Source: Gemmatimonadota bacterium
GTDB taxonomy: Bacteria > Gemmatimonadota > Gemmatimonadetes > Longimicrobiales > RSA9
Assembly: GCA_019689775.1 (NCBI GenBank)
Contig: JADGGV010000182.1
Location: 1 to 7,694, forward strand
DNA: 7,694 bases
Reading direction: 5' to 3'
Below are positions 1 through 5,905 of this stretch, piece by piece. Position numbers and translations under genes: made by a program. The notes beneath the pieces were generated by a model. It was not told the DNA's origin and did no database searches. It saw only the letters and a list, made by a program, of their open reading frames with translations. Every line of letters begins with the position of its first letter. Within the stretch, counting starts at the first letter, position 1.

Positions 1-60
1 TTTTTAAACCCCCCCCGGGGGGCGGGCGCCGCCGCCGCGGGGGGGCCGCCCCCCCCGCGG
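1..60. other. low-complexity C/G homopolymer stretch at the window edge, probable assembly artefact
   Basis: The first 60 bases are nearly all runs of T, A, C and G, with C8, G6, G7 and C8 blocks. They lie where a conserved exonuclease coding region should be. The encoded residues (Gly, Ala and Pro runs) do not resemble the enzyme, while sequence from about base 61 does. The simplest reading is a poorly resolved contig end rather than biology. Confidence 0.6.
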
Positions 61-540
61 CTGGCGGCGGCGGACCCGGCGGTGGCGCGGGTCCGGATCT
101 GGACGCCGGACAAGGACCTGGCGCAGTGCGTCCGCGGCGAGCGCGTCGTACAGGTCGACCGGAAGACCGGAGCGGTGCGCGACGAGGCGGCCGTGCGCGA
201 GAAGTTCGGCGTGGCGCCGGAGCGGATCCCCGACTACCTCGCCCTCGTCGGTGACGCGGCGGATGGCTACCCGGGGATCGCCGGGATCGGCCCCACCGGT
301 GCCGCGCGGTTGATCGAGCGCTACGGCGCGATCGAGGCGTTCCCGGCCGAGGTGCTCGGCGAGCGGCGCGAGCTGGCGCTGCTCTTCAAGGAGCTGGCGA
401 CGCTGCGCACGGACGCGCCGCTGTTCCGCTCCGTCGAGGTGCTGCGCTGGCGGGGGCCGACGCCCGGGTTCGCCGCGTGGGCGGAGCGCGTCGGCGACGC
501 GCGGCTGCTGGAGCGCTCGCGGCGGCTCCAGCCGGCGTAG
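1..540 (+). CDS. 5'-3' exonuclease (FEN-like), C-terminal part, 5' end missing
   Basis: Stand-alone 5'-3' exonuclease related to the N-terminal nuclease domain of DNA polymerase I. The family removes 5' flaps and RNA primers in the cytoplasm using two metal ions. The frame is open from base 1, but family-like sequence begins only near base 61 ('LAAADPAVARVRIWTPDKDL'). Counting from the GTG at 82, TPDKDL (residues 8-13) and VGDAADGYPG (56-65) carry the late metal-binding aspartates D10, D12, D58 and D61. The helix-hairpin-helix (H3TH) DNA-binding segment follows at about 64-82 (GIAGIGPTGAARLIERYG). The family is usually near 290-300 residues, so about half, including the first catalytic aspartates, is absent. 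GTG 82 is therefore not a natural start. Bases 1-60 translate to Gly/Pro/Ala runs unlike the family and are probably bad sequence. Family assignment is sure; subfamily is not. Confidence 0.88.
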   Translation, partial: FLNPPRGAGAAAAGGPPPPRLAAADPAVARVRIWTPDKDLAQCVRGERVVQVDRKTGAVRDEAAVREKFGVAPERIPDYLALVGDAADGYPGIAGIGPTGAARLIERYGAIEAFPAEVLGERRELALLFKELATLRTDAPLFRSVEVLRWRGPTPGFAAWAERVGDARLLERSRRLQPA

Positions 541-644
541 CGCGGCGCGGGATCGTCGCGCGGGGCGCCTTGCTGGCGGCGGCGCACCGGCGCGCCGTCA
601 CGAGGGAAGGCGGGCGGGCGCGCCGGTCCGGCGGCTCACGCTCG

Positions 645-650
645 GGAGGA
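645..650 (+). promoter_or_regulatory. Shine-Dalgarno site fixing the sigma factor start
   Basis: GGAGGA lies 9 bases upstream of the ATG at 660. It supports this start over the longer open frame that runs back to 477 inside the exonuclease gene. Confidence 0.75.
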
Positions 651-659
651 GTTGGACGC

Positions 660-1943
660 ATGGCCGGAACGGCCTCGGAGACGCATCGCGCGATCGACGC
701 GGTCTGGCGGATCGAGTCGGCGAAGCTGATCGCCAGGCTCACGCGCATGGTGGGCGACGTCGGGTTGGCCGAGGACCTGGCGCAGGACGCGCTCGTCGCC
801 GCGCTGGAGAAGTGGCCGCAGACGGGCGTGCCGGACAATCCGGGCGCGTGGCTGATGGCGACGGCGAAGCGGCGCGCGATCGACGCGCTGCGCCGGAGCA
901 CGCTGGTCGAGCGCAAGCACGGCGAGCTGGCGGCCGAGCTGGACGAGCGGCTCGAGGGCGCGGAGGCGGCGCTCGACGCGGCGCTGGACGATCCGGTGGG
1001 CGACGACCTGCTGCGCCTCGTCTTCATCTGCTGCCACCCGGTGTTGCCGACGGAGGGTCGCGTCGCGTTGACGCTGCGGCTGCTCGGCGGGCTGACGACG
1101 GAGGAGATCGCGCGGGCGTTCCTGGTGCCGACGCCGACGGTGGCGCAGCGGATCGTGCGCGCGAAGCGGACGCTGGCCGAGACGCGCGTGCCGTTCGAGG
1201 TGCCGCGGGGCGAGGAGCTGGAGGCGCGGCTCGCCTCGGTGCTCGAGGTCGTCTATCTGATCTTCAACGAGGGGTACTCGGCGACGGCGGGCGACGCGTG
1301 GGTGCGCCCGGCGCTGTGCGAGGAGGCGCTCCGGCTCGGCCGCATCCTGGCGGAGCTGGCGCCGGCGGAGCCGGAGGTGCACGGCCTCGTCGCGCTGATG
1401 GAGATCCAGGCGTCGCGGCTGCGCGCGCGGGTCGGCCCGGGCGGCGAGCCGATCCTGCTCCTCGACCAGGACCGCGCGCGGTGGGACCAGCTCCTGATCC
1501 GGCGCGGGCTGGCCGCGCTCGAGCGCGCCGAGCGGCTGGGCGGCCCGCCCGGCCGCTACACGCTCCAGGCCGCGATCGCCGCCTGCCACGCGCGGGCGCG
1601 CACGGCGGAGGAGACGGACTGGCCGCGCATCGCGGCGCTCTACGGCGCGCTCGCGCGGCTCGCGCCGTCGCCCGTGGTGGAGCTGAACCGCGCGGTCGCG
1701 ATCGCGATGGCGTACGGGCCGGCGCAGGGGCTCGAGCTCGTCGACGCGCTGGCGGGCGAGAAGTCGCTCCGCAGCTACCATCTGCTCCCGAGCGTGCGCG
1801 GCGACCTGCTGGCGAAGCTCGGGCGCTACGACGAGGCGCGCGCGGAGCTGGAGCGGGCGGCGTCGCTCACCCGCAACGCGCGGGAGCGGGCGCTGTTGCT
1901 GGAGCGCGCGGCGGAGTGTGCGCGAGAGTCGGAGGGCGGGTGA
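660..1943 (+). CDS. ECF42-type RNA polymerase sigma factor with C-terminal TPR-like extension (DUF6596)
   Basis: Extracytoplasmic-function sigma factor of the long ECF42 type, which directs RNA polymerase to a small set of promoters. The protein has 427 residues, against about 170-200 for a minimal ECF factor. Region 2 spans about 14-80 (AEDLAQDALVAALEKWP, then PGAWLMATAKRRAIDALRR). Region 4 spans about 118-172, with helix-turn-helix LTTEEIARAFLVPTPTVAQR at 145-164. The family extension follows: VVYLIFNEGYSATAGD (197-212), the hallmark NRAVA (343-347) and a TPR-like tail at about 370-418. In this group the extension is known to control activity in place of a separate anti-sigma factor, and none is visible here. 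ECF42 genes normally sit beside a DGPF/YCII-related gene; this one is flanked by an exonuclease upstream and convergent genes downstream. The start is set by GGAGGA at 645-650. Target promoters are unknown. Confidence 0.93.
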   Translation: MAGTASETHRAIDAVWRIESAKLIARLTRMVGDVGLAEDLAQDALVAALEKWPQTGVPDNPGAWLMATAKRRAIDALRRSTLVERKHGELAAELDERLEGAEAALDAALDDPVGDDLLRLVFICCHPVLPTEGRVALTLRLLGGLTTEEIARAFLVPTPTVAQRIVRAKRTLAETRVPFEVPRGEELEARLASVLEVVYLIFNEGYSATAGDAWVRPALCEEALRLGRILAELAPAEPEVHGLVALMEIQASRLRARVGPGGEPILLLDQDRARWDQLLIRRGLAALERAERLGGPPGRYTLQAAIAACHARARTAEETDWPRIAALYGALARLAPSPVVELNRAVAIAMAYGPAQGLELVDALAGEKSLRSYHLLPSVRGDLLAKLGRYDEARAELERAASLTRNARERALLLERAAECARESEGG

Positions 1944-1972
1944 GGCGGGGGAACGACGTCCGCCGCCCTCCG
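1930..1972. terminator. candidate hairpin terminator at the convergent junction
   Basis: CGGAGGGCGG (1930-1939) is perfectly complementary to CCGCCCTCCG (1963-1972), giving a 10-bp all-G/C-rich stem with a 23-base loop. The left arm ends one base before the sigma factor stop codon (TGA 1941-1943). The position between two converging genes suits termination in either direction. There is no T-run, so it is not a classical intrinsic terminator, and chance pairing is possible at this GC content. Confidence 0.35.
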
Positions 1973-1995
1973 CGCCCTCCGGCTCTGCGCCCTCG
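1965..1995. repeat. three short GCCCTC repeats in the convergent spacer
   Basis: GCCCTC occurs at 1965, 1974 and 1989 in the context 'CCTCCGCGCCCTCCGGCTCT', immediately before the end of the minus-strand glycosidase gene. The style resembles degenerate CTCCGCG-type intergenic repeats that I recall from high-GC soil bacteria. That parallel is from memory and untested. The first copy overlaps the right arm of the hairpin. Confidence 0.3.
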
Positions 1996-2009
1996 GTGCC
2001 CGCCGTGGT

Positions 2010-3320
2010 TCAAAACCGCCGTACGACGAACAACGAAATGCCCACCGCGCGCTCGCCGGTCCTGTCGCTGGGGACGTTGACGACGCGGTCGCCGGCGAGG
2101 AGCGTCGAGGAGCCGCCGCCGTCGAGCGCGAGGGCGTCGGCGGCGCCGAGGGAGCGCATGAGGTTGGCGAGCTCGACGAGCGTCATGCCGACGCTGGAGC
2201 CGCCGGTCGTGCCCTCGGGCGGGCCGTCGACGGTGACGAGAAGGAGCGTCGCGCTGTCGGGGGAGATGCCGACGGCGGAGCGCGCGTAGCGGTGCGCGGA
2301 GAAGCGCGGGAACGTGCCCTCGAGGGAGTCGGCGCCGGCGGCGACGCTGGTGCCGCGGACGAGGAGCCGCGGCCAGCCGCCGACGACGAGGGAGAGCGGG
2401 CCGCGATCGGGGTCGAAGCGGAGCCGGACCGTGATCGGCCCCTTCCCGGTCAGCAGCGAATCGAGCCGCGGGCGGGCGGCGCCGAACGCGGCGAGCGTGG
2501 CGGCGCCGGCACCGAGCCGGTCGCGGCCGATGGCGCCGGGCGCGCCGACGACGGTGAAGCGAGCCGTGCCGCCGAGCGGGAGCGCGTCGCCGGCGGCGGG
2601 CTCGGTGGCGGCGGCGCCCGTGCCGTTCGCGGCGCGGGCGGGCGCGTCCGGCAGGCGGGCGAGGCGGACCTCGACGCCGCCGGGGATCGTGTCGCCCCGG
2701 GGCGCGGCGTCGCGGGCCGCGGTGAAGAGCACGAGCGCATCGGGCTGGCGTGGCACCTCGTTCACGCCGTCGAGGCGGAGCACGAGGGGGCGGCCGTCGC
2801 TGCCGGCGCGCTCGACGGTGCCGGCGAACGTGAAGCGCTCGAAGTAAGGCCGGCCGTCCGCGCCGACCGCGAACTGCGTGTGCGGGTTGCGGAACGTGTC
2901 CCAGGGGGAGTCGGTGACCGGCAGCGCCTTCAGCACCTGGCCGTCGACGACCTGGTTGTTCTCGTTCTCGCCGTTCTTCATGTCGAAGAAGTCGCCGTTG
3001 ATCCCGGCGACGACATCGTGGCCGGCGGCCTCGAGGCGGCGGGCCATGTCGCTGGGGCGCTCGCGGCCGCGGAGCGCGTTGCCGGGGCGGACGGCGAGGA
3101 GGCGGTAGCGGCCGCCGCGGAGGTCGGCGCGCACGACGTGCACGCGCCACGGCCCGTCGGGGATGAACCGCTCCTCGTGCACCACGCCGGGCGCAATCGT
3201 GTCGATGGTGACGCGGGGCGCGGCGGGCGCGGGCCGGGCCCCGGTCGCGGACTGGGCGCGGGCCGGCGGCGCGGCAGCGGCGAGCGTGGCGGCGCAGAGG
3301 ACGAGGTGACGAACGGCCAT
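2010..3320 (-). CDS. secreted phosphodiester glycosidase family protein (NAGPA/DUF2233 domain)
   Basis: Exported protein of 436 residues in the family of the mammalian uncovering enzyme NAGPA, which cleaves a sugar from a phosphodiester. Bacterial members act on sugar-phosphodiester bonds outside the cytoplasm, and their exact substrates are mostly unknown. Residues 1-22 form a short signal peptide: a hydrophobic Leu/Ala stretch followed by ARA before Gln23. Family motifs appear in order: AGINGDFFD (105-113), GGWPRLLVRG (314-323), RYARSAVGIS (344-353), VTVDG (362-366), SSVGMTLVELANLM (375-388), ALDGGGSSTL (398-407) and PSDRTGERAVGIS (417-429). The ATG at 3320 is preceded, 8 bases away, by GGGAGGT (complement of 3329-3335). 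The gene starts 25 bases after the Nudix gene and is probably co-transcribed with it. The middle (about 205-260) is Ala/Pro/Gly-rich and poorly conserved. Family is sure, substrate unknown. Confidence 0.9.
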   Translation of the reverse strand: MAVRHLVLCAATLAAAAPPARAQSATGARPAPAAPRVTIDTIAPGVVHEERFIPDGPWRVHVVRADLRGGRYRLLAVRPGNALRGRERPSDMARRLEAAGHDVVAGINGDFFDMKNGENENNQVVDGQVLKALPVTDSPWDTFRNPHTQFAVGADGRPYFERFTFAGTVERAGSDGRPLVLRLDGVNEVPRQPDALVLFTAARDAAPRGDTIPGGVEVRLARLPDAPARAANGTGAAATEPAAGDALPLGGTARFTVVGAPGAIGRDRLGAGAATLAAFGAARPRLDSLLTGKGPITVRLRFDPDRGPLSLVVGGWPRLLVRGTSVAAGADSLEGTFPRFSAHRYARSAVGISPDSATLLLVTVDGPPEGTTGGSSVGMTLVELANLMRSLGAADALALDGGGSSTLLAGDRVVNVPSDRTGERAVGISLFVVRRF

Positions 3321-3328
3321 GACGCGGT

Positions 3329-3335
3329 ACCTCCC
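3329..3335 (-). promoter_or_regulatory. Shine-Dalgarno site of the phosphodiester glycosidase
   Basis: GGGAGGT on the minus strand lies 8 bases before the ATG at 3320. It lies within the 25-base gap after the Nudix gene's TAG stop. It settles the start in a frame that stays open for nearly 1 kb further upstream. Confidence 0.75.
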
Positions 3336-3345
3336 GGGCGCGGGA

Positions 3346-3963
3346 CTACTCGAAGTCCGTCGGCAGCGACGGATCCTGGTGGTGCTCGAACATGCGGCGG
3401 ATCTGCGCGGGCGTGACGCGGCCGAGCGAGAGCGGCGGCAGCGCGTCGGGCGGGAAGAAGCCGACGTCGGACGTCTCGGCGCCCGCGGCGGCGGCGCCGC
3501 CCACGACGTCGCAGATGAAGAATACCTTGTAGATGTGGTGAGGGTTCGGGGGGTGCCCCTGGCGGTCGCGGTCCCAGAGCGCGGCGAGCTTCGCGACGCG
3601 CACCTCGAGCCCGCTCTCCTCGCGCACCTCCTTCGCGACCGCCTCGGCGGGCGACTCACCGACGTCGGCCCAACCGCCGGGGAGCGTCCAGAGGCCGTCG
3701 GCGCGCTCGCGCACGAGCAGGATGCGGCCGGCGTCGAAGACGGCGCCGCGGACGTCGATCTTCGGCGTCGCGTAGCCGGTCTCGCGGACGAAGACCTCGC
3801 GCGCGGCCTCGATGGACAGCCCGCCGAGCGCGGCGACGAGCGCGTCGACGCTGTCGAGGATCGCCGCGTAGCGCTCGAGGTCGTAGGCGTCGCGGCCGTA
3901 CTGAAGCCCCGTCTGCGCCAGCGCCTGGAGGCGCCGGAGCTGCTCGAGCCAGAGCGGTGGCAC
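3346..3963 (-). CDS. Nudix hydrolase with N-terminal helical domain (CDP-Chase/UDP-X diphosphatase-like)
   Basis: Cytoplasmic Nudix pyrophosphohydrolase of 205 residues. An N-terminal helical domain (about 3-60; WLEQLRRLQALAQTGLQYG, then AYDLERY) marks the Nudix_N subfamily. The linker ETGYATPKIDVRGAVF (61-76) leads into the Nudix fold. The Nudix box is at 97-119: Gly97, Glu103, Lys111, Glu112, Glu115, Glu116, Gly118, Leu119. The usual Arg of the REUxEE core is Lys111, a conservative change that I recall in other subfamily members. HPPNPHHIYKVFF (137-149) and ETSDVGFF (163-170) are further family marks. Relatives, from memory, include Bacillus CDP-Chase and a pneumococcal UDP-X diphosphatase; many others are annotated as ADP-ribose pyrophosphatases. 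No ATG fits; GTG at 3963 begins just before the conserved helix and has AGGGGA 4 bases upstream (complement of 3968-3973). It is the first gene of a two-gene unit with the glycosidase. Confidence 0.9.
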   Translation of the reverse strand: MPPLWLEQLRRLQALAQTGLQYGRDAYDLERYAAILDSVDALVAALGGLSIEAAREVFVRETGYATPKIDVRGAVFDAGRILLVRERADGLWTLPGGWADVGESPAEAVAKEVREESGLEVRVAKLAALWDRDRQGHPPNPHHIYKVFFICDVVGGAAAAGAETSDVGFFPPDALPPLSLGRVTPAQIRRMFEHHQDPSLPTDFE

Positions 3964-4048
3964 CGGGTCCCCTGGGTAATGTGCGAACGCCGCGGCGCGC
4001 GGCGGGAACCGGGAAGCTCGGGCTGGCCCGCGCCGGGCGCAAGCGACG

Positions 4049-4096
4049 GAGTGGGGGAGTGCCTGAGTGGGCGAGTGGGCGAGTGCGTGAGCGAGC
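4049..4096. repeat. six tandem 8-bp units (GAGTGNNN)
   Basis: Consecutive octamers read GAGTGGGG, GAGTGCCT, GAGTGGGC, GAGTGGGC, GAGTGCGT and GAGCGAGC, in exact 8-base register with no gaps. The array lies about 86 bases upstream of the Nudix start and 173 upstream of serA. The period is not a multiple of three and no gene crosses it. It could be a simple-sequence expansion, a mobile intergenic repeat, or iterated binding sites; the sequence alone cannot say which. Confidence 0.8.
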
Positions 4097-4141
4097 GGCC
4101 AAGCGTGTGGGCGACGGGGGCGGGGAAGCCCGCCGGTCCCC

Positions 4142-4164
4142 CCACTCGGCCGTACGGCCCGTGG
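4142..4164. promoter_or_regulatory. palindrome upstream of serA, candidate operator
   Basis: GGCCGTACGGCC (4148-4159) is a perfect 12-bp palindrome. CCAC (4142-4145) and GTGG (4161-4164) flank it as further inverted arms with unequal 2- and 1-base gaps. It sits about 110 bases before serA and 180 before the Nudix start, a plausible place for a dimeric regulator. No known regulator consensus is recognised. Confidence 0.35.
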
Positions 4165-4269
4165 CAGCCGCCGCGCCGCGCGGCTACCTTCACGCGGGCG
4201 CGCGGCCTGCGCGCGCCCGCCGGGCGGGCGGGCCGGCGGGAGACGAACGCGAAAAACCGAGCGGGCTTG

Positions 4270-5898
4270 ATGGCATACCGGATCCTGATCACCGACCAGG
4301 TGGATCGAGAGGGCGTGGCGCTGCTGGAGGCGGAGCCGGACCTCGTCGTGGAGGAGGTGCCGACGCTCCCCGTGCCGGAGCTGCTGGAGCGGATCCCCGA
4401 CTACGACGCGATCATCGGGCGGAGCGCGACGCGCATCACGCGGGAGCTGCTGGAGAAGGGGCGGCGGCTGCGGGTCGTGGGGCGCGCCGGCGTGGGCGTG
4501 GACAACATCGACCTGGCCGCCGCGACGGCGCTTGGCATCGCGGTGATCAACGCGCCGGCGGGGAACACCGTCGCGGTGGCGGAGCTGTTCTACGGCGCGA
4601 TGATCTCGCTGCTGCGGCACCTGCCGCGGGCGGCGACGTCGATGCGCGAGGGGCGCTGGGACCGCTCGAAGCTGCTGGGGAGCGAGCTGCGCGGGCGGAC
4701 GCTCGGCATCGTCGGCGTCGGGCGGATCGGCGGCGAGGTCGCGACGCGGGCGCACGCGTTCGGCGTCGACGTCGTCGGCTACGATCCGTACGTGCCGGAG
4801 TCGCGCTTCGAGGTGCTGCGCGCGCGGCGCGCGCCGACGCTGGATGCGCTGCTGGAGCAGAGCGACATCGTCACGATCCACACGCCGCTGACCGACGAGA
4901 CGCGGGGGATGATCGGGCGGCGCGAGATCGGGCGGATGCGGCCGGGCGCGATCCTGGTCAACATGGCGCGGGGCGGCATCGTCGACGACGCGGCGCTGCT
5001 CGATGCGCTGCACTCCGGGCACCTCGGCGGCGCGGTGCTCGACGTGTTCTCGACGGAGCCGCTCCCGGCGGACCACCCGCTGCGGAGCGCGCCGAACGTC
5101 TTCCTCTCGCCGCACATCGGCGCGTCCACGGCGGAGGCGCAGCGCAACGTCGCGGTCGAGGTGTGCGAGGCGGTGCGCGATGCGCTGCTGACGGGTGACT
5201 TCTCGCGCGCGGTCAACGTGGCCGCGGTCGAGGGGCCGTGGCACGACCCGTGGCGGGCGCTGCGGCCGATCATGGGCGTGACCCGGCGGGCGGCGGCGGT
5301 CGCGCGCGCGATCCTCGCCGACCAGGGCGTGACCGCGGTGCAGCGGCTGACGCTGCGCTGCGCGCCGGAGCTGGCCGGCGGGCGGGAGGCGCTGCTCGCG
5401 GCCGCGGCGCTCGGCGCGCTCGAGGACGTGGTCGAGACGGAGCGGCTGAACCTGATCAACGCCCGGACGCTGGCCGAGGCGCGCGGGATGGAGCTGGCGG
5501 TCGGCGAGAGCGCGCAGTTGCCGCCCTCGACCGTCGAGGTCAGCCTGCGCGGCGCGATGCAGGAGCTGACCGTGGCCGGGACGGCGACGGTGGGCGCGGC
5601 GCCGCGGCTGACGCGGATCGGCGCGTTCCGCGTGGACGTCAACGTGGGCGGCGGACCGCGCCCGACGCTGATCGTGCTGACGAACCGGGACGTGCCCGGC
5701 GTGATCGGCCGCGTGGGCACGGTGCTGGGCGACGCGGGCGTGAACATCGCCGAGTATCACCAGGCGCGGCTGTCCGAGGGGGGCGAGGCGCTGGCCGCGA
5801 TCGCGGTCGACGGCAAGGCCGATGCGGCGCTGCGGCAGAAGCTGCTCGCGATCCCGGACGTGAAGTCGGCGACGATCGTCTGCTTCGCCGACGCGTGA
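4270..5898 (+). CDS. serA: D-3-phosphoglycerate dehydrogenase with ASB and ACT domains
   Basis: Catalyses the first step of L-serine synthesis in the cytoplasm, NAD-dependent oxidation of 3-phosphoglycerate to 3-phosphohydroxypyruvate. The protein has 542 residues, slightly longer than the usual 525-530 of the long (type I) form. The substrate domain includes GRAGVGVDNIDL (71-82). The NAD-binding loop is GVGRIG (149-154), with the acidic partner in GYDPY (170-174). The catalytic set is Arg234 (NMARGGIVDD), Glu263 (FSTEPLP) and His282 (SPHIGAST). The middle domain (about 315-465) matches the allosteric substrate-binding (ASB) region, and the C-terminal ACT domain begins near 466 (TNRDVPGVIGRVG, GDAGVNIAEYHQAR). 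ACT domains in this family commonly bind serine for feedback inhibition. The ATG at 4270 starts at the conserved MAYRILITD; its ribosome site is weak. The gene ends 7 bases before the FAD-dehydrogenase start. Confidence 0.95.
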   Translation: MAYRILITDQVDREGVALLEAEPDLVVEEVPTLPVPELLERIPDYDAIIGRSATRITRELLEKGRRLRVVGRAGVGVDNIDLAAATALGIAVINAPAGNTVAVAELFYGAMISLLRHLPRAATSMREGRWDRSKLLGSELRGRTLGIVGVGRIGGEVATRAHAFGVDVVGYDPYVPESRFEVLRARRAPTLDALLEQSDIVTIHTPLTDETRGMIGRREIGRMRPGAILVNMARGGIVDDAALLDALHSGHLGGAVLDVFSTEPLPADHPLRSAPNVFLSPHIGASTAEAQRNVAVEVCEAVRDALLTGDFSRAVNVAAVEGPWHDPWRALRPIMGVTRRAAAVARAILADQGVTAVQRLTLRCAPELAGGREALLAAAALGALEDVVETERLNLINARTLAEARGMELAVGESAQLPPSTVEVSLRGAMQELTVAGTATVGAAPRLTRIGAFRVDVNVGGGPRPTLIVLTNRDVPGVIGRVGTVLGDAGVNIAEYHQARLSEGGEALAAIAVDGKADAALRQKLLAIPDVKSATIVCFADA

Positions 5899-5900
5899 GG
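5897..5900 (+). promoter_or_regulatory. ribosome binding site overlapping the serA stop codon
   Basis: GAGG begins inside the serA TGA (5896-5898) and lies 5 bases before the ATG at 5906. Such an arrangement favours translational coupling of the two genes. Confidence 0.55.
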
Positions 5901-5905
5901 CGCCG

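Larger units (their letters stand above)
3964..4269. promoter_or_regulatory. divergent intergenic region between the Nudix gene and serA
   Basis: This 306-base stretch separates the two divergently transcribed units and must hold both promoters. I see no credible gene in it. It contains the octamer array (4049-4096), the palindrome (4148-4159) and a GC-rich potential hairpin near 4216-4240 in the serA leader. A weak -10-like TACCTT lies at 4185-4190 for serA, without a good -35, so I do not call a promoter precisely. serA has no strong Shine-Dalgarno sequence: GGGAG at 4238-4242 is 27 bases too far, and only GAGCGGG (4259-4265) is near. Confidence 0.5.

Noticed and set aside
82..84. GTG as a natural start of the exonuclease
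   Set aside because: It falls in the middle of a conserved segment; family-like residues precede it, and half of the catalytic domain would be missing.
477..659. Longer version of the sigma factor starting inside the exonuclease gene
   Set aside because: The extra 61 residues are Arg/Ala/Gly-rich with no family similarity. The ATG at 660 has a good ribosome site and begins right before sigma region 2.
636..1781. Long minus-strand open frame opposite the sigma factor
   Set aside because: Arg/Leu/His-rich composition typical of the antisense of a high-GC gene. The plus strand encodes a clear protein family.
812..2080. Plus-strand open frame overlapping the sigma factor in another frame
   Set aside because: Almost only Ala, Gly, Arg and Asp; a frame shadow with no recognisable domain.
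2292..3416. Plus-strand open frame opposite the phosphodiester glycosidase
   Set aside because: Low-complexity Glu/Ala/Arg/Gly composition; the minus strand has an intact family protein with a signal peptide.
4049..4096. CRISPR array
   Set aside because: The units are 8 bases with no spacers and no cas genes; it is a plain tandem repeat.
3319..4269. Upstream extension of the serA frame
   Set aside because: It overlaps the Nudix gene in antisense and the octamer array. SerA homology begins at the ATG at 4270.
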